DNA of 64,000 nucleotides. Origin: Myxococcales bacterium (lineage in GTDB: Bacteria > Myxococcota_A > Polyangia > Polyangiales > Houyiibacteriaceae). The notes below the pieces were generated by a model. That model did no database searches and was not told where the DNA came from. It saw only the letters and a list, made by a program, of their open reading frames with translations. Made by a program: the position numbers and the translations under genes. Positions 17,266 to 26,741 of the stretch are shown piece after piece. Within the stretch, counting starts at the first letter, position 1. Each line of letters starts with the position of its first letter. Location of the stretch: NCBI GenBank assembly GCA_024640845.1, contig JAHEEE010000011.1:1-64000 (forward strand), written 5' to 3'.

Positions 17266-19122
17266 ATGAAACAACTGAGCGCCGCTTGTCTCGTCCCGCT
17301 TCTCATCCTCGGTTGCGGCACGCCGAGCAGCACCCCCCCCTACGCCACGGTTTCGTCGCTCGCCGGCGAGCCGAGCGATGTCTTTTGGGGCGACACGCAT
17401 CTGCACACGAGCTATTCTCCGGACGCGTTTTTCTTTGGGAACGCAACGGCAGACCCCGACACGGCGTACCGGTACGCCAAGGGCCTTCCTGTCGTGCACC
17501 CATACCACAAAGGGAAGATCCGGATCGGGACTCCTCTCGACTTTCTCGTCGTCGCCGACCACGCCGAGATGATGGGCGTCCCTCTTCGCCTGTTTCAGGG
17601 CGACGAGGCGTTGAACGAGACCGCCTCGGGGCGTCGGTTCATGAAGATGCTCGAAGCCGGCAAGAACCAGGAAGTGTTCTTCGAGTTCATTACCGCCATC
17701 AACAACAACCAGCCGTTCGAGGACCTCAACGGCGAGGATGTTCGGCGATCGGTCTGGAGCGATACGGTCGCGATCACCGAGCGTCACAACGCGCCGGGCG
17801 ACTTCACTTCCTTCATCGGCTGGGAATGGACCTCGACGCCGAACGGGAAGAACCTCCATCGCGTCGTTTTCATGCCCGAGGGGGGTGACGTGGCGGCGAA
17901 GTTCATCCCGTACAGCGCATTTGATAGCGACAGACCGGAAGACCTCTGGGCGTGGCTCGAAGAGACATCGACACGCACCGGCGCGAGCTTCGTCGCAATT
18001 CCGCACAATTCGAACATCAGCGGCGGGCTGATGTTCAACGATGTCGACAGCGACGGCCGCCCGATCACGGCGGAATACGCGCGAACGCGAATGAAATGGG
18101 AGCCGGTGATCGAGGCGACCCAGATCAAGGGCGACTCCGAGACTGACCCCATCCTTTCGCCCAACGACGAGTTCGCGGCGTTCGAGCCCTTCAGTCATGC
18201 GATCGACACCGAAGCGATCACGGAAGGCAAGGCCGGACCCGAGCTTGGCCCCGGCGACTTCGCGCGCAGCGGGTTGAGGCGCGGGCTCGAGATCGAGGCG
18301 AAGGTCGGTGCGAACCCCTACAAGTTCGGGATGGTCGGCTCGACCGATGCTCACACCGGGATCTCGTCGACAGAGGAGGACAACTTCCACGGAAAGACCG
18401 CCTTCGACTCGATCCCGGAGAACGAGTTCAACACCTTCCTCGAGATCGAAGGCTTTGGCGCCGACATGTCCGCCGCGGGATTGGCCGGGGTTTGGTCGCC
18501 CACCAACAACCGTCAGGCGCTGCACGAAGCGTTTCGGCGCAAGGAAGTCTACGCGTCGACAGGCCCGAGGATCCGCGTGCGTTTCTTCGGTGGCTGGGAT
18601 TTCCGCGACAGCGATGCCGGCAAGAAAGACCTCGCGAAGCGGGGATACGACGGCGGCGTGCCCATGGGCGGCGACTTGACGAAAGGGCCGGATGGCAAAG
18701 CGCCGGCATTCCTCGTGTACGCCATCAAGGACCCCCGCGGGTCGAACCTCGACAGGATCCAAATCGTCAAAGGCTGGCTGAAGCCCGACGGCACGTCCGA
18801 CGAGAAAGTGTACGACGTCGCTTGGTCGGACGGCCGTGTGCCCGACGATGGTGGGGCATTGAAGCCCGTCGGGAACACGGTCGACGTCACCACCGGCCGG
18901 TACACCAACGAGATCGGGGACGCGCAACTGTCCGCGGTTTGGCGCGATCCCGATTTCGACCCGGCGCTGCGCGCCTTCTACTATCTCCGAGTCCTCCAGA
19001 TTCCAACGCCCCGTCACACACTCTACGACGCGATCGCGCTTGGAATGGACCCGCAGGAAACGGGACACCCGCCCACCATCCAAGAGCGGGCCTACTCTTC
19101 CCCGATCTGGTACACCCCCTGA
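17266..19122 (+). CDS. DUF3604-family lipoprotein (PHP-like metal site)
   Basis: 618 residues. ATG 17266 is chosen over 17200 because AAGGA lies 7 nt upstream and it gives a proper lipoprotein signal (MKQLSAACLVPLLILGC). The mature start FWGDTHLHTSYSPDAF is the DUF3604 signature with PHP-type metal-binding His; further metal-type residues occur in VVADHAEMMG, AIPHNSNISGG and VGSTDAHTGISS. DUF3604 proteins are large secreted or periplasmic proteins of uncertain hydrolytic function. It is followed within 3 nt by a PpiC gene and then a HupE/UreJ-like gene, so the three form one operon. Confidence 0.85.
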   Translation: MKQLSAACLVPLLILGCGTPSSTPPYATVSSLAGEPSDVFWGDTHLHTSYSPDAFFFGNATADPDTAYRYAKGLPVVHPYHKGKIRIGTPLDFLVVADHAEMMGVPLRLFQGDEALNETASGRRFMKMLEAGKNQEVFFEFITAINNNQPFEDLNGEDVRRSVWSDTVAITERHNAPGDFTSFIGWEWTSTPNGKNLHRVVFMPEGGDVAAKFIPYSAFDSDRPEDLWAWLEETSTRTGASFVAIPHNSNISGGLMFNDVDSDGRPITAEYARTRMKWEPVIEATQIKGDSETDPILSPNDEFAAFEPFSHAIDTEAITEGKAGPELGPGDFARSGLRRGLEIEAKVGANPYKFGMVGSTDAHTGISSTEEDNFHGKTAFDSIPENEFNTFLEIEGFGADMSAAGLAGVWSPTNNRQALHEAFRRKEVYASTGPRIRVRFFGGWDFRDSDAGKKDLAKRGYDGGVPMGGDLTKGPDGKAPAFLVYAIKDPRGSNLDRIQIVKGWLKPDGTSDEKVYDVAWSDGRVPDDGGALKPVGNTVDVTTGRYTNEIGDAQLSAVWRDPDFDPALRAFYYLRVLQIPTPRHTLYDAIALGMDPQETGHPPTIQERAYSSPIWYTP

Positions 19123-19124
19123 CC

Positions 19125-20042
19125 TTGAAGTGGTTCTTGAAAGAGCCGTTGGTTCACTTCCTTGCCGCGGGTCTCGCACTGTTCGTGTTGTTCGGTGTCG
19201 TCAATCGCGACGAGAATGGCGATGACGCCAACGTCATCGTCGTGGATCACGAAGCGCTTCTCACCTTCATCCAGTATCGAATCAAGGCGTTCAATCCGGC
19301 GATCGCCGAGGAGAAGCTCCAGTCGATCTCGGACGAGGAGCTCGACCGCTTGATCGAGGACTTCGTGCGCGAAGAGGTTCTTCACAGGGAAGCACTCGCC
19401 CTGGGGCTCGACGAGGAGGACTACGTGATCCGCAGGCGCCTGGTGCAGAAGCTGGAGTTCATCACCGAGGGATTCGCGGAAGCATCGGTCGAGGTCGACG
19501 AGGCTTCGCTGGAACGCTACTTCGCCGCCCACAAGGGGGACTACTATGTCGAGCCCTTCGTGACCTTCACGCATGTCTTCTTCGACGCCGAGGATCGCCC
19601 GCGGGCCGAAGCACGCGCAAAGGCGGAGAAGAAGCTCCTCGAGCTCAATCGCAAGAGCACGCGATTTTCCGACGCGCCAAAGCACGGCGACCGCTTCCCC
19701 TATCACGTCAACTATGTCGAACGCACACCCGAGTACGTGGCGAGCCACTTCGGGGCGCCCATGGCCAAGGCCGTGTTCGAGCTCGAACCGAACGACTTCG
19801 CATGGCAGGGCCCATTCGACTCGCCTTACGGGGTCCACCTGGTCCTACTGATCACGAACGAGCCCGGTCGCGAGCCGGAGCTCAGCGAGATCGAGGGGCG
19901 CGTCCGGGAGGATTGGCGACGGTCGAGGATCCGCGAGAATACGGAAGACGCGATTCGGGACATCGTCAGCGCGTACGACGTCCACGTCACCTACGAGCGC
20001 AGCCCCGAGCCGCAGGTCACAGCCGAGAGCCCGCCCAAGTGA
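19125..20042 (+). CDS. PpiC-type (parvulin) peptidyl-prolyl isomerase, membrane-anchored
   Basis: 305 residues from TTG 19125, directly after the DUF3604 stop. The ORF track begins it at 18492, but that part is a shadow of the DUF3604 gene. One N-terminal TM anchor (about 8-25: VHFLAAGLALFVLFGVV) is followed by a SurA/PpiC-like helical chaperone region (VREEVLHREALALGLDEED) and a parvulin-type domain (FVTFTHVFF ... FELEPNDFAWQGPFDSPYGVHLVLL). It probably helps fold periplasmic partners, likely the flanking products. No Shine-Dalgarno is visible; translation is probably coupled. The stop TGA shares its A with the next ATG. Confidence 0.82.
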   Translation: MKWFLKEPLVHFLAAGLALFVLFGVVNRDENGDDANVIVVDHEALLTFIQYRIKAFNPAIAEEKLQSISDEELDRLIEDFVREEVLHREALALGLDEEDYVIRRRLVQKLEFITEGFAEASVEVDEASLERYFAAHKGDYYVEPFVTFTHVFFDAEDRPRAEARAKAEKKLLELNRKSTRFSDAPKHGDRFPYHVNYVERTPEYVASHFGAPMAKAVFELEPNDFAWQGPFDSPYGVHLVLLITNEPGREPELSEIEGRVREDWRRSRIRENTEDAIRDIVSAYDVHVTYERSPEPQVTAESPPK

Positions 20043-21055
20043 TGCGTGCTCCGACCCTATTCGTTGTGGCCCTTCTCGGACTCACCATGCGAGCCCCATC
20101 GGTACGAGCACATGAGAGCCGCCCCTTGTACATCGAGGTCAACGAGACGGAGCCACTCGTGTTCTCGATTCAGTGGAAGATCCCGCCCTCGGTCGACGTT
20201 CGCAATGCCCCAGAAGTCACGATGGGCGACGGATGCACCCCCGCAACCGGGCCAGGCATTGGGCGCGGAAGCGTCCGCCGCCAAACCTATCGCTGTGATA
20301 CCGATCCCGCGGGAAGCGTGCTTCGCGTCGTCTACCCCGCGTTCAATCCGTCTGTGTCCTCGCTGGTCCGTATCGTGCGCCTCTCTGGTGAAACGCACTC
20401 CATCCTCGCTTCGCCAAGACAGACCGAGGTGAGCATTCCAGAGGAAGAGAGCTTCGGGGCAGTCGCCCGTGACTATCTCTGGCTCGGCATACAACACATT
20501 CTCGGGGGCTACGACCATCTGTTGTTCCTGGTCTGCCTCATGCTGATCGCGGGGACCGGGCGCCGAATCCTGTTCACGATCACGGGATTCACGATCGCCC
20601 ACTCGATCACACTGGTGTTGAGCGCGCTGGGCGTCGTGCATGTTCCGATTCCGCCGGTCGAGGCTGCCATCGCGCTCAGCATCGTGTTCCTGGCGGTCGA
20701 GATCGTGCGAGGCGATCCGAAGAGCCTCACGTACCGCTACCCCATTGCCGTGTCGTCCTCATTTGGGTTGCTTCACGGCTTTGGCTTCGCCGCGGTGCTC
20801 GGAGAAACCGGCCTTCCCCAAACCGAAATCACGGCTGCCCTGTTTTTCTTCAACGTCGGCGTCGAGATCGGACAAATCGTGTTTGTCGCTGCCGTCATCG
20901 CGATCTATCAAGCCGTTCGTCGCGTCGGAAATGCGTTCCTCGATCGTGGCAGCTCGATTGCCGAGCTTCGCTCACTCGAGACCCCGGCGGCATACGCCGT
21001 CGGCATGCTTGCCGCGTTCTGGCTGATCGAACGAATGGCATCGTTTTGGGCCTGA
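20042..21055 (+). CDS. HupE/UreJ-like integral membrane protein with periplasmic N-terminal domain
   Basis: 337 residues. ATG 20042 overlaps the PpiC stop by one base and gives a signal peptide (FVVALLGLTMRAPSVRA) with mature N-terminus HESRPLYIEV. A ~120-residue periplasmic domain with two cysteines precedes about 6 TM helices carrying the HupE/UreJ_2 hallmarks GIQHILGGYDHLLFL, GFTIAHSITL and LHGFGFAAVL (conserved His and Asp). Family members are candidate metal (Ni/Co) or small-solute permeases. The upstream ORF-track extension to 19802 overlaps PpiC and is rejected. Confidence 0.85.
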   Translation: MRAPTLFVVALLGLTMRAPSVRAHESRPLYIEVNETEPLVFSIQWKIPPSVDVRNAPEVTMGDGCTPATGPGIGRGSVRRQTYRCDTDPAGSVLRVVYPAFNPSVSSLVRIVRLSGETHSILASPRQTEVSIPEEESFGAVARDYLWLGIQHILGGYDHLLFLVCLMLIAGTGRRILFTITGFTIAHSITLVLSALGVVHVPIPPVEAAIALSIVFLAVEIVRGDPKSLTYRYPIAVSSSFGLLHGFGFAAVLGETGLPQTEITAALFFFNVGVEIGQIVFVAAVIAIYQAVRRVGNAFLDRGSSIAELRSLETPAAYAVGMLAAFWLIERMASFWA

Positions 21056-21103
21056 CGGCTCGCTTCTAGGGGCCAGAGGGGGGCCTGTGCTAGCCTCCGC
21101 GCC

Positions 21104-22075
21104 ATGACACGAACGATGGGTGTTCTTCTCTTGGCGCTCGCCCTTGGCGCATGCGCGTCTTCCAAATCCTCCACGAAAGACGCGTCTTCAATCGGCAAGG
21201 GCATCAACCTCGAAACGATGCGGCCGCAGGAGGCAGCCCAGGTCGTCAGGGAGTTCCAGCAAGCGTACGGCATTCCTCCCATCCCACCGCCGAACACGCC
21301 CGTGACCTCGATGGCCCAGGTCCTCGAGATCATCCGAGGGGATCGGTTGCCGGAGTTCGAAGAAGCCCGTCGATTCGCCGCCGGACGTCAAGGACCCGAG
21401 GCCCTGACGGTACGCGCTTATCTGGAGCTCTCATACGCCGGCGCACTGATCACCGCGGCTTCGATTCTCGACAGGGAGCGGAAGCAAGACCTCACTGAGC
21501 TTCGTCAACTGCAACAGGCGCGCCCGTTCGAGGACCAGGCGGCCACAGAGAAGGACAAGGCCCACGCCGCCAAGCTCCAAACCGAGACGGAGGATCTTCG
21601 CAAGGTCGTACGAGCGCTCCATATCTTGTCGGAAGATCCGCTCCGCTCTGGTTCTGACCTCGCCGAGCAGGCGATTCGACTGGACCCGAAGGCGCAGCTC
21701 GCCTATCTCGCCAACGCGAACTACTTCCGTCTGAGAGCACAGTGGCTGGAGTACGACCGCATGATGCGCTACGCGGACGCCGGCCCCGAGGATCCCCCCG
21801 TTCGCACCTACCTCCGCGCGATGGAAGCTTTCGAGCGCTACGTGGACCCCGCGCGCTGCGAGAAGCTCCTCAAAGAGACGCTCGCCAAACGGCCAGATTT
21901 CGTGCGCGCACAGGCGAACTTGGTCCTCGTCGATGAGAACACAGTCGACAAGTACGAGGAGCTGCAGCGCCTCAAGGCCATCAGCCCCAACCACCTGGTC
22001 GTCAGGCTGGCCGGACCGATGATCGAAGAGGAATACAAGACCGCCCAGGAGCTCGGCGGGGTCTTTGCGCAGTGA
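21104..22075 (+). CDS. Lipoprotein with TPR-like helical repeats
   Basis: 323 residues. Signal MTRTMGVLLLALALGAC (lipobox LGAC) followed by a Ser/Lys linker. The mature part is all-helical; the C-terminal half (DLAEQAIRLDPKAQLAYLANAN, MEAFERYVDPARCEKLLKETLAKRPDFVRAQANL) reads like degenerate tetratricopeptide repeats, implying protein binding in the periplasm. No Shine-Dalgarno is obvious, and ATG 21116 is an alternative start. It lies 48 nt after the hupE-like gene and may belong to the same transcript. Function unknown. Confidence 0.7.
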   Translation: MTRTMGVLLLALALGACASSKSSTKDASSIGKGINLETMRPQEAAQVVREFQQAYGIPPIPPPNTPVTSMAQVLEIIRGDRLPEFEEARRFAAGRQGPEALTVRAYLELSYAGALITAASILDRERKQDLTELRQLQQARPFEDQAATEKDKAHAAKLQTETEDLRKVVRALHILSEDPLRSGSDLAEQAIRLDPKAQLAYLANANYFRLRAQWLEYDRMMRYADAGPEDPPVRTYLRAMEAFERYVDPARCEKLLKETLAKRPDFVRAQANLVLVDENTVDKYEELQRLKAISPNHLVVRLAGPMIEEEYKTAQELGGVFAQ

Positions 22076-22681
22076 GGCGGTGAGGTGAGCTGCGGGCCGG
22101 GTTTGGTTTAGTTAATGTCCACCCGCCCACCCCCACCACGTAATCCTCCCTCCGCGCGCTTCGCTTTGCTTGCGCTTGGCGGCGCATGCGCGCCGGGCTT
22201 CGCCCTTCGGGCTCGCGGGTTGCTTGCCGCAGAGTGCTCGGCGGGTTGGGGACCTGGTTTGGTTTAATTACATCCGACCCGCCCACCCCCACCGCGTAAT
22301 CCTCCCTCCGCGGCACTCGCTTCGCTCTGCCTTGGCGGCGCTTCGCGCCGGGCTTCGCCGTTCCGGCTCGCGCTACCGCGCTTGTGTTGTGAACTGGGTC
22401 TTCCGCGTGCACACACCGTCGCAGCCCTTCTTTCGCAAAGAGTCGTTCATAAGGGGCTCGGAAACACGCGATGGGGGTTGGAGCGGGCGTGCGAAGTGCC
22501 AATCGGCACGACAGCAACCACCTTCGATTGGCGCGCCGCCCGAGGCGAGGCTTGCGTGGCCCGACCCTCCCTGTTCTTCCGGCCACCTTTGCAAGCCGAG
22601 CCGTCCCGTGAAACCCCCATCGTGTTTTTCCGAGACCCGTGTGAACCTCGACGCCCGGGCGTCCTGCGTCTGCGTCTGCGT
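22076..22681. repeat. Intergenic repeat element, copy B, with an extra tandem hairpin block
   Basis: A ~606-bp gap between convergent genes without a credible ORF. Read on the minus strand, 22660-22272 repeats copy A almost end to end. Inverted repeats at 22453-22479 and 22612-22638 match at 24 of 27 positions (CTCGGAAA...GATGGGGGTT) and bound a 186-bp module. Downstream on the minus strand come ATGAACGACTCTTTGC and the GAA-loop hairpin block with GGAGGGAGGATTACG. A second hairpin block with its own G-rich end follows at 22116-22230, and each block ends next to TTTGGTTTA (about 22101 and 22254), so the block is duplicated in tandem. Short CGTCTG repeats occur at 22664-22685. Confidence 0.78.
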
Positions 22682-22984
22682 CTAGGGCGGTATCGGTCTT
22701 AGCTGTATCGACAACGTCGTCGTCCCGGCTGGCAGATCCAATTCCATATCGTGCGGAAAATGGTCATCGGCGGTGACTGTCATCAAGTGAACACCCGGTG
22801 CCAGGGCCTTCGGTTCCTGTGAGAGTACCGTCGCTCGGCCAAAGTAGTGGCCGTCGATGTAGACGGAAGCCTCCGCCGGGGTCGCGATGACCTTCAAGCG
22901 GGCGGGTTCGGGTGCGACGGTCCCCTGCTTGGCGCAGCCAAGCAGCGCGAGCGCGAGCAGCAGGGCGGCGGCCCTCACTCCCAT
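22682..22984 (-). CDS. Small PEGA-domain lipoprotein
   Basis: 100 residues. The start at 22984 gives a textbook lipoprotein signal (MGVRAAALLLALALLGC); the ORF-track start at 23221 is inside guaA in another frame. The mature part carries a PEGA domain: LKVIATPAEASVYIDGHYFG...LAPGVHLMTVTA, the conserved pattern of surface or periplasmic PEGA repeats. Its ATG overlaps the guaA stop by 10 nt, so it is translated from the guaA message. Its role next to GMP synthetase is unexplained. Confidence 0.8.
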   Translation of the reverse strand: MGVRAAALLLALALLGCAKQGTVAPEPARLKVIATPAEASVYIDGHYFGRATVLSQEPKALAPGVHLMTVTADDHFPHDMELDLPAGTTTLSIQLRPIPP

Positions 22985-24519
22985 TCGATCGTCGAAGGGG
23001 GCTTGGATGAGATGTCGTAGCAGACGCGATTGCAGCCGCGCACCTCGTTGATAATGCGGGTCGAGATCCGCGCGAGCACCTCGTGGGGAATCCGTGACCA
23101 GTCGGCGGTCATGCCGTCGCGCGAGTCGACGGCGCGGATTGCAATGACGTAGTCGTATGTTCGTTCGTCGCCCATGACGCCGACCGTTCTCACGGGCAGG
23201 ATTACGCAGAACGCCTGCCATATCTTCTCGTAGAGATCGGCGGCGCGAAGCTCCTCGATGAAGATCGCGTCGGCCTCACGAAGGATGTCGAGCTTCTCGC
23301 GCTCGATCGCCCCTGGACACCGTACCGCAAGACCGGGCCCTGGGAACGGATGACGCCAGAGTAAGTCGTGCGGCATTCCCATTGCCTCGCCGACCTCGCG
23401 AACCTCGTCCTTGAAAAGCAAGCGCAGGGGCTCGATCAACTCGAGGTGCAACGTATCGGGCAAGCCACCCACGTTGTGGTGACTCTTGATGACGGCGCTC
23501 GGCCCTTTGAAAGACAAGCTCTCGATCACATCCGGATAGAGCGTTCCCTGCACCAAGAAGCCCACGTCTTCGAGCTTCTCCGCCTCGCGCTGGAACACGT
23601 CGATGAACACCTTGCCGATGATTTTTCGCTTTTTTTCGGGGTCTGAAACGCCGTGAAGAGCCTCGAGAAACTCGTCGGCCGCGTCCACGTGGATCAACTT
23701 GAGCCCGAAATGGTCGCGATAGGTGTGGACCACGCTCTCGGCTTCGTCTTTTCGAAGCAAGCCGTTGTCGACGAAGATGCAGGTGAGCTTGTCACCGATG
23801 GCCCTGGAGACGAGCATTGCGGCCACCGACGAATCGACCCCACCGGATAGGCCGCACACCGCGGCACGGCCGCCCACTTGTCGCTTGACCGACTCCACCG
23901 TCTGTTCGACGAACGACCCCGGCGTCCAATTCGGCTTGCAGCCGGCGACCTCGAACAAGAACGCGCGGAGCATCTCGACGCCGCGCGGCGTATGCGCAAC
24001 TTCGGGATGAAACTGAACACCGAAGATGTTCCGCTCCAGATTGGCCACGGCGGCGAACGGACTGTTCGTGGTTTGGCCGATCGTCCCAAACCCGGGCGGC
24101 AGGCTCTCGACGCGGTCCCCGTGGCTCATCCAGACGTCGACGTGTGACCCGACCTGAAACCCGTGCAGCAGTCCTTCGGGTTTGAGCACCTCGAGCCGCG
24201 CCGGCCCGTACTCCCGCTCATCGGCCCGCTCGACCTTCCCGCCAAGCAGATGACTGGTGAGCTGCATCCCGTAGCAGATGCCCAAGACGGGAACTCCAAG
24301 GTCGAAAATGCCCGGGTCGACGCTAGGCGCCCCCTCGGCAAACACGCTCGCGGGGCCGCCGCTGAGGATGATCGCACGCGGCTCGATCGCCTTGATCTCG
24401 TCGAGCGGATAGGTGCAAGGCTGAATCTCGCAGTAGACATGCTGCTCGCGGATGCGCCGAGCAATGAGCTGGGTGTACTGGCTACCGAAGTCGAGAATTA
24501 AGACCCCATCGACGATCAT
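22975..24519 (-). CDS. guaA: GMP synthase (glutamine-hydrolysing)
   Basis: 514 residues, the usual length. An N-terminal class-I glutamine amidotransferase (LDFGSQYTQLIARRIRE, nucleophile Cys in GICYGMQL, His/Glu in GVQFHPEVAHT) is fused to the ATP-pyrophosphatase domain (GLSGGVDSSVAAML) and the dimerisation domain (ending SKPPSTIEWE). It converts XMP to GMP with ATP and glutamine. guaB lies upstream on the same strand but is separated by a 385-bp repeat-bearing gap, so a guaB-guaA operon, if present, is interrupted by this insertion. Confidence 0.96.
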   Translation of the reverse strand: MIVDGVLILDFGSQYTQLIARRIREQHVYCEIQPCTYPLDEIKAIEPRAIILSGGPASVFAEGAPSVDPGIFDLGVPVLGICYGMQLTSHLLGGKVERADEREYGPARLEVLKPEGLLHGFQVGSHVDVWMSHGDRVESLPPGFGTIGQTTNSPFAAVANLERNIFGVQFHPEVAHTPRGVEMLRAFLFEVAGCKPNWTPGSFVEQTVESVKRQVGGRAAVCGLSGGVDSSVAAMLVSRAIGDKLTCIFVDNGLLRKDEAESVVHTYRDHFGLKLIHVDAADEFLEALHGVSDPEKKRKIIGKVFIDVFQREAEKLEDVGFLVQGTLYPDVIESLSFKGPSAVIKSHHNVGGLPDTLHLELIEPLRLLFKDEVREVGEAMGMPHDLLWRHPFPGPGLAVRCPGAIEREKLDILREADAIFIEELRAADLYEKIWQAFCVILPVRTVGVMGDERTYDYVIAIRAVDSRDGMTADWSRIPHEVLARISTRIINEVRGCNRVCYDISSKPPSTIEWE

Positions 24520-24904
24520 GGCGGCGGTCTAACATGGCCAACTTGGGCGGTCGAGGAGCCCGGAACAAGCGACTACCGGACCGGAGAATCGGTCGCGACG
24601 CACGTGCTCGGGAGCGGGTCCCGCTCGGCCGTCTCTACACGGCAGTACACGACTCGCCTCCCGCCCACTCCCTGTGCCGCGCATCCCGACCGATTCTCCT
24701 GCTCACGCAGAAGACATGCGCGGCAGCGCGAGCCGGAACGGCGAAGCCCGGCGCGAACGCGCCGCCAAGCGCGAGCGAAGCAAGGGGCGCGGAGGGAGGA
24801 TTACGGGTGGGGGTGGGCGGGTGGATGCAACGAAAACCTCCCGACGCCAATCGAGAACCGCCGACGTGCGTCGCGACCGATTCTCCGCGTGTGCGCAATT
24901 CCGC
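24520..24904. repeat. Intergenic element, copy C, bounded by perfect 23-bp inverted repeats
   Basis: The 385-bp gap between guaB and guaA has no gene. Positions 24583-24605 (GGAGAATCGGTCGCGACG...) and 24864-24886 (reverse complement ending CGACCGATTCTCC) are a perfect 23-bp inverted pair enclosing ~258 bp. A partial third copy, CGACCGATTCTCC, sits at about 24687-24699. Inside lies the hairpin block of copies A and B (24713-24800: GCGGCAGCGCGAGCC, GAAGCCCGGCGCG), the G-rich GGAGGGAGGATTACGGGTGG and AAAACCTCCCGACGCCA, but not the 185-bp inverted-repeat module. It looks like a composite, non-coding, MITE-like element. Confidence 0.75.
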
Positions 24905-26386
<1,482 letters not shown>

Positions 26387-26402
26387 CTAAAAATTGGCGG
26401 CG

Positions 26403-26408
26403 AGTATA
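26403..26408 (-). promoter_or_regulatory. Candidate -10 element of the guaB promoter
   Basis: On the minus strand TATACT stands 35 bp upstream of the guaB GTG, a strong match to a bacterial -10 hexamer, in the only A/T-rich part of the short gap after the ribbon-helix-helix gene. No convincing -35 lies 16-18 nt upstream, so it remains a candidate. Confidence 0.35.
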
Positions 26409-26427
26409 GCGCCCCCATGACAGCACG

Positions 26428-26733
26428 CTAGTAGGCTCGCGGGAAGTCTCGAATATCCACCTGATCGAGGGCGAACCGGATGAGGGCGCTCCGACTGATC
26501 TTCCGATGCCCGCGCTTCTTGAGCTTGGCGACCATCTCGTCGAGCTGGGCTAGATCCTCTTTGTAGAGCGAAATGCAAATCACGTCGTAGTGGTCCGGTT
26601 TCTTCTTGGCCTTTTTCGTCTTGCCGGATCCATTCTTCGCTTTCGCGCCGCTATAGAAGGTGTCGCGGAGGACCGCGCTCACCTCGTCTTCATCGAAAAC
26701 TCCGTCTACCCCTGTTCCGTCCCGCTTCTTCAT
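26428..26733 (-). CDS. Small basic protein with ribbon-helix-helix-like C-terminus
   Basis: 101 residues. A charged, Lys-rich N-terminal half (SGKTKKAKKKPD) precedes YDVICISLYKEDLAQLDEMVAKLKKRG..KISRSALIRFALDQ, which reads as strand-helix-helix, the ribbon-helix-helix (CopG/Arc/ParD) pattern with Ser/Arg before helix 2. It follows the ParA-like gene by 8 nt on the same strand. RHH proteins serve as centromere-binding partners of several plasmid ParA proteins, so a DNA-binding partner role is likely here. The fold call is from pattern alone. Confidence 0.65.
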   Translation of the reverse strand: MKKRDGTGVDGVFDEDEVSAVLRDTFYSGAKAKNGSGKTKKAKKKPDHYDVICISLYKEDLAQLDEMVAKLKKRGHRKISRSALIRFALDQVDIRDFPRAY

Positions 26734-26741
26734 GTGCCCCC

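Noticed and set aside
17080-19179. 699-aa minus-strand ORF
   Set aside because: Antisense shadow of the DUF3604 gene; no motif or start signal, while the plus strand carries a signal peptide and conserved family motifs.
22664-22685. Short CGTCTG tandem repeat
   Set aside because: About three units only, overlapping a stop codon; too short to treat as a microsatellite or regulatory array.
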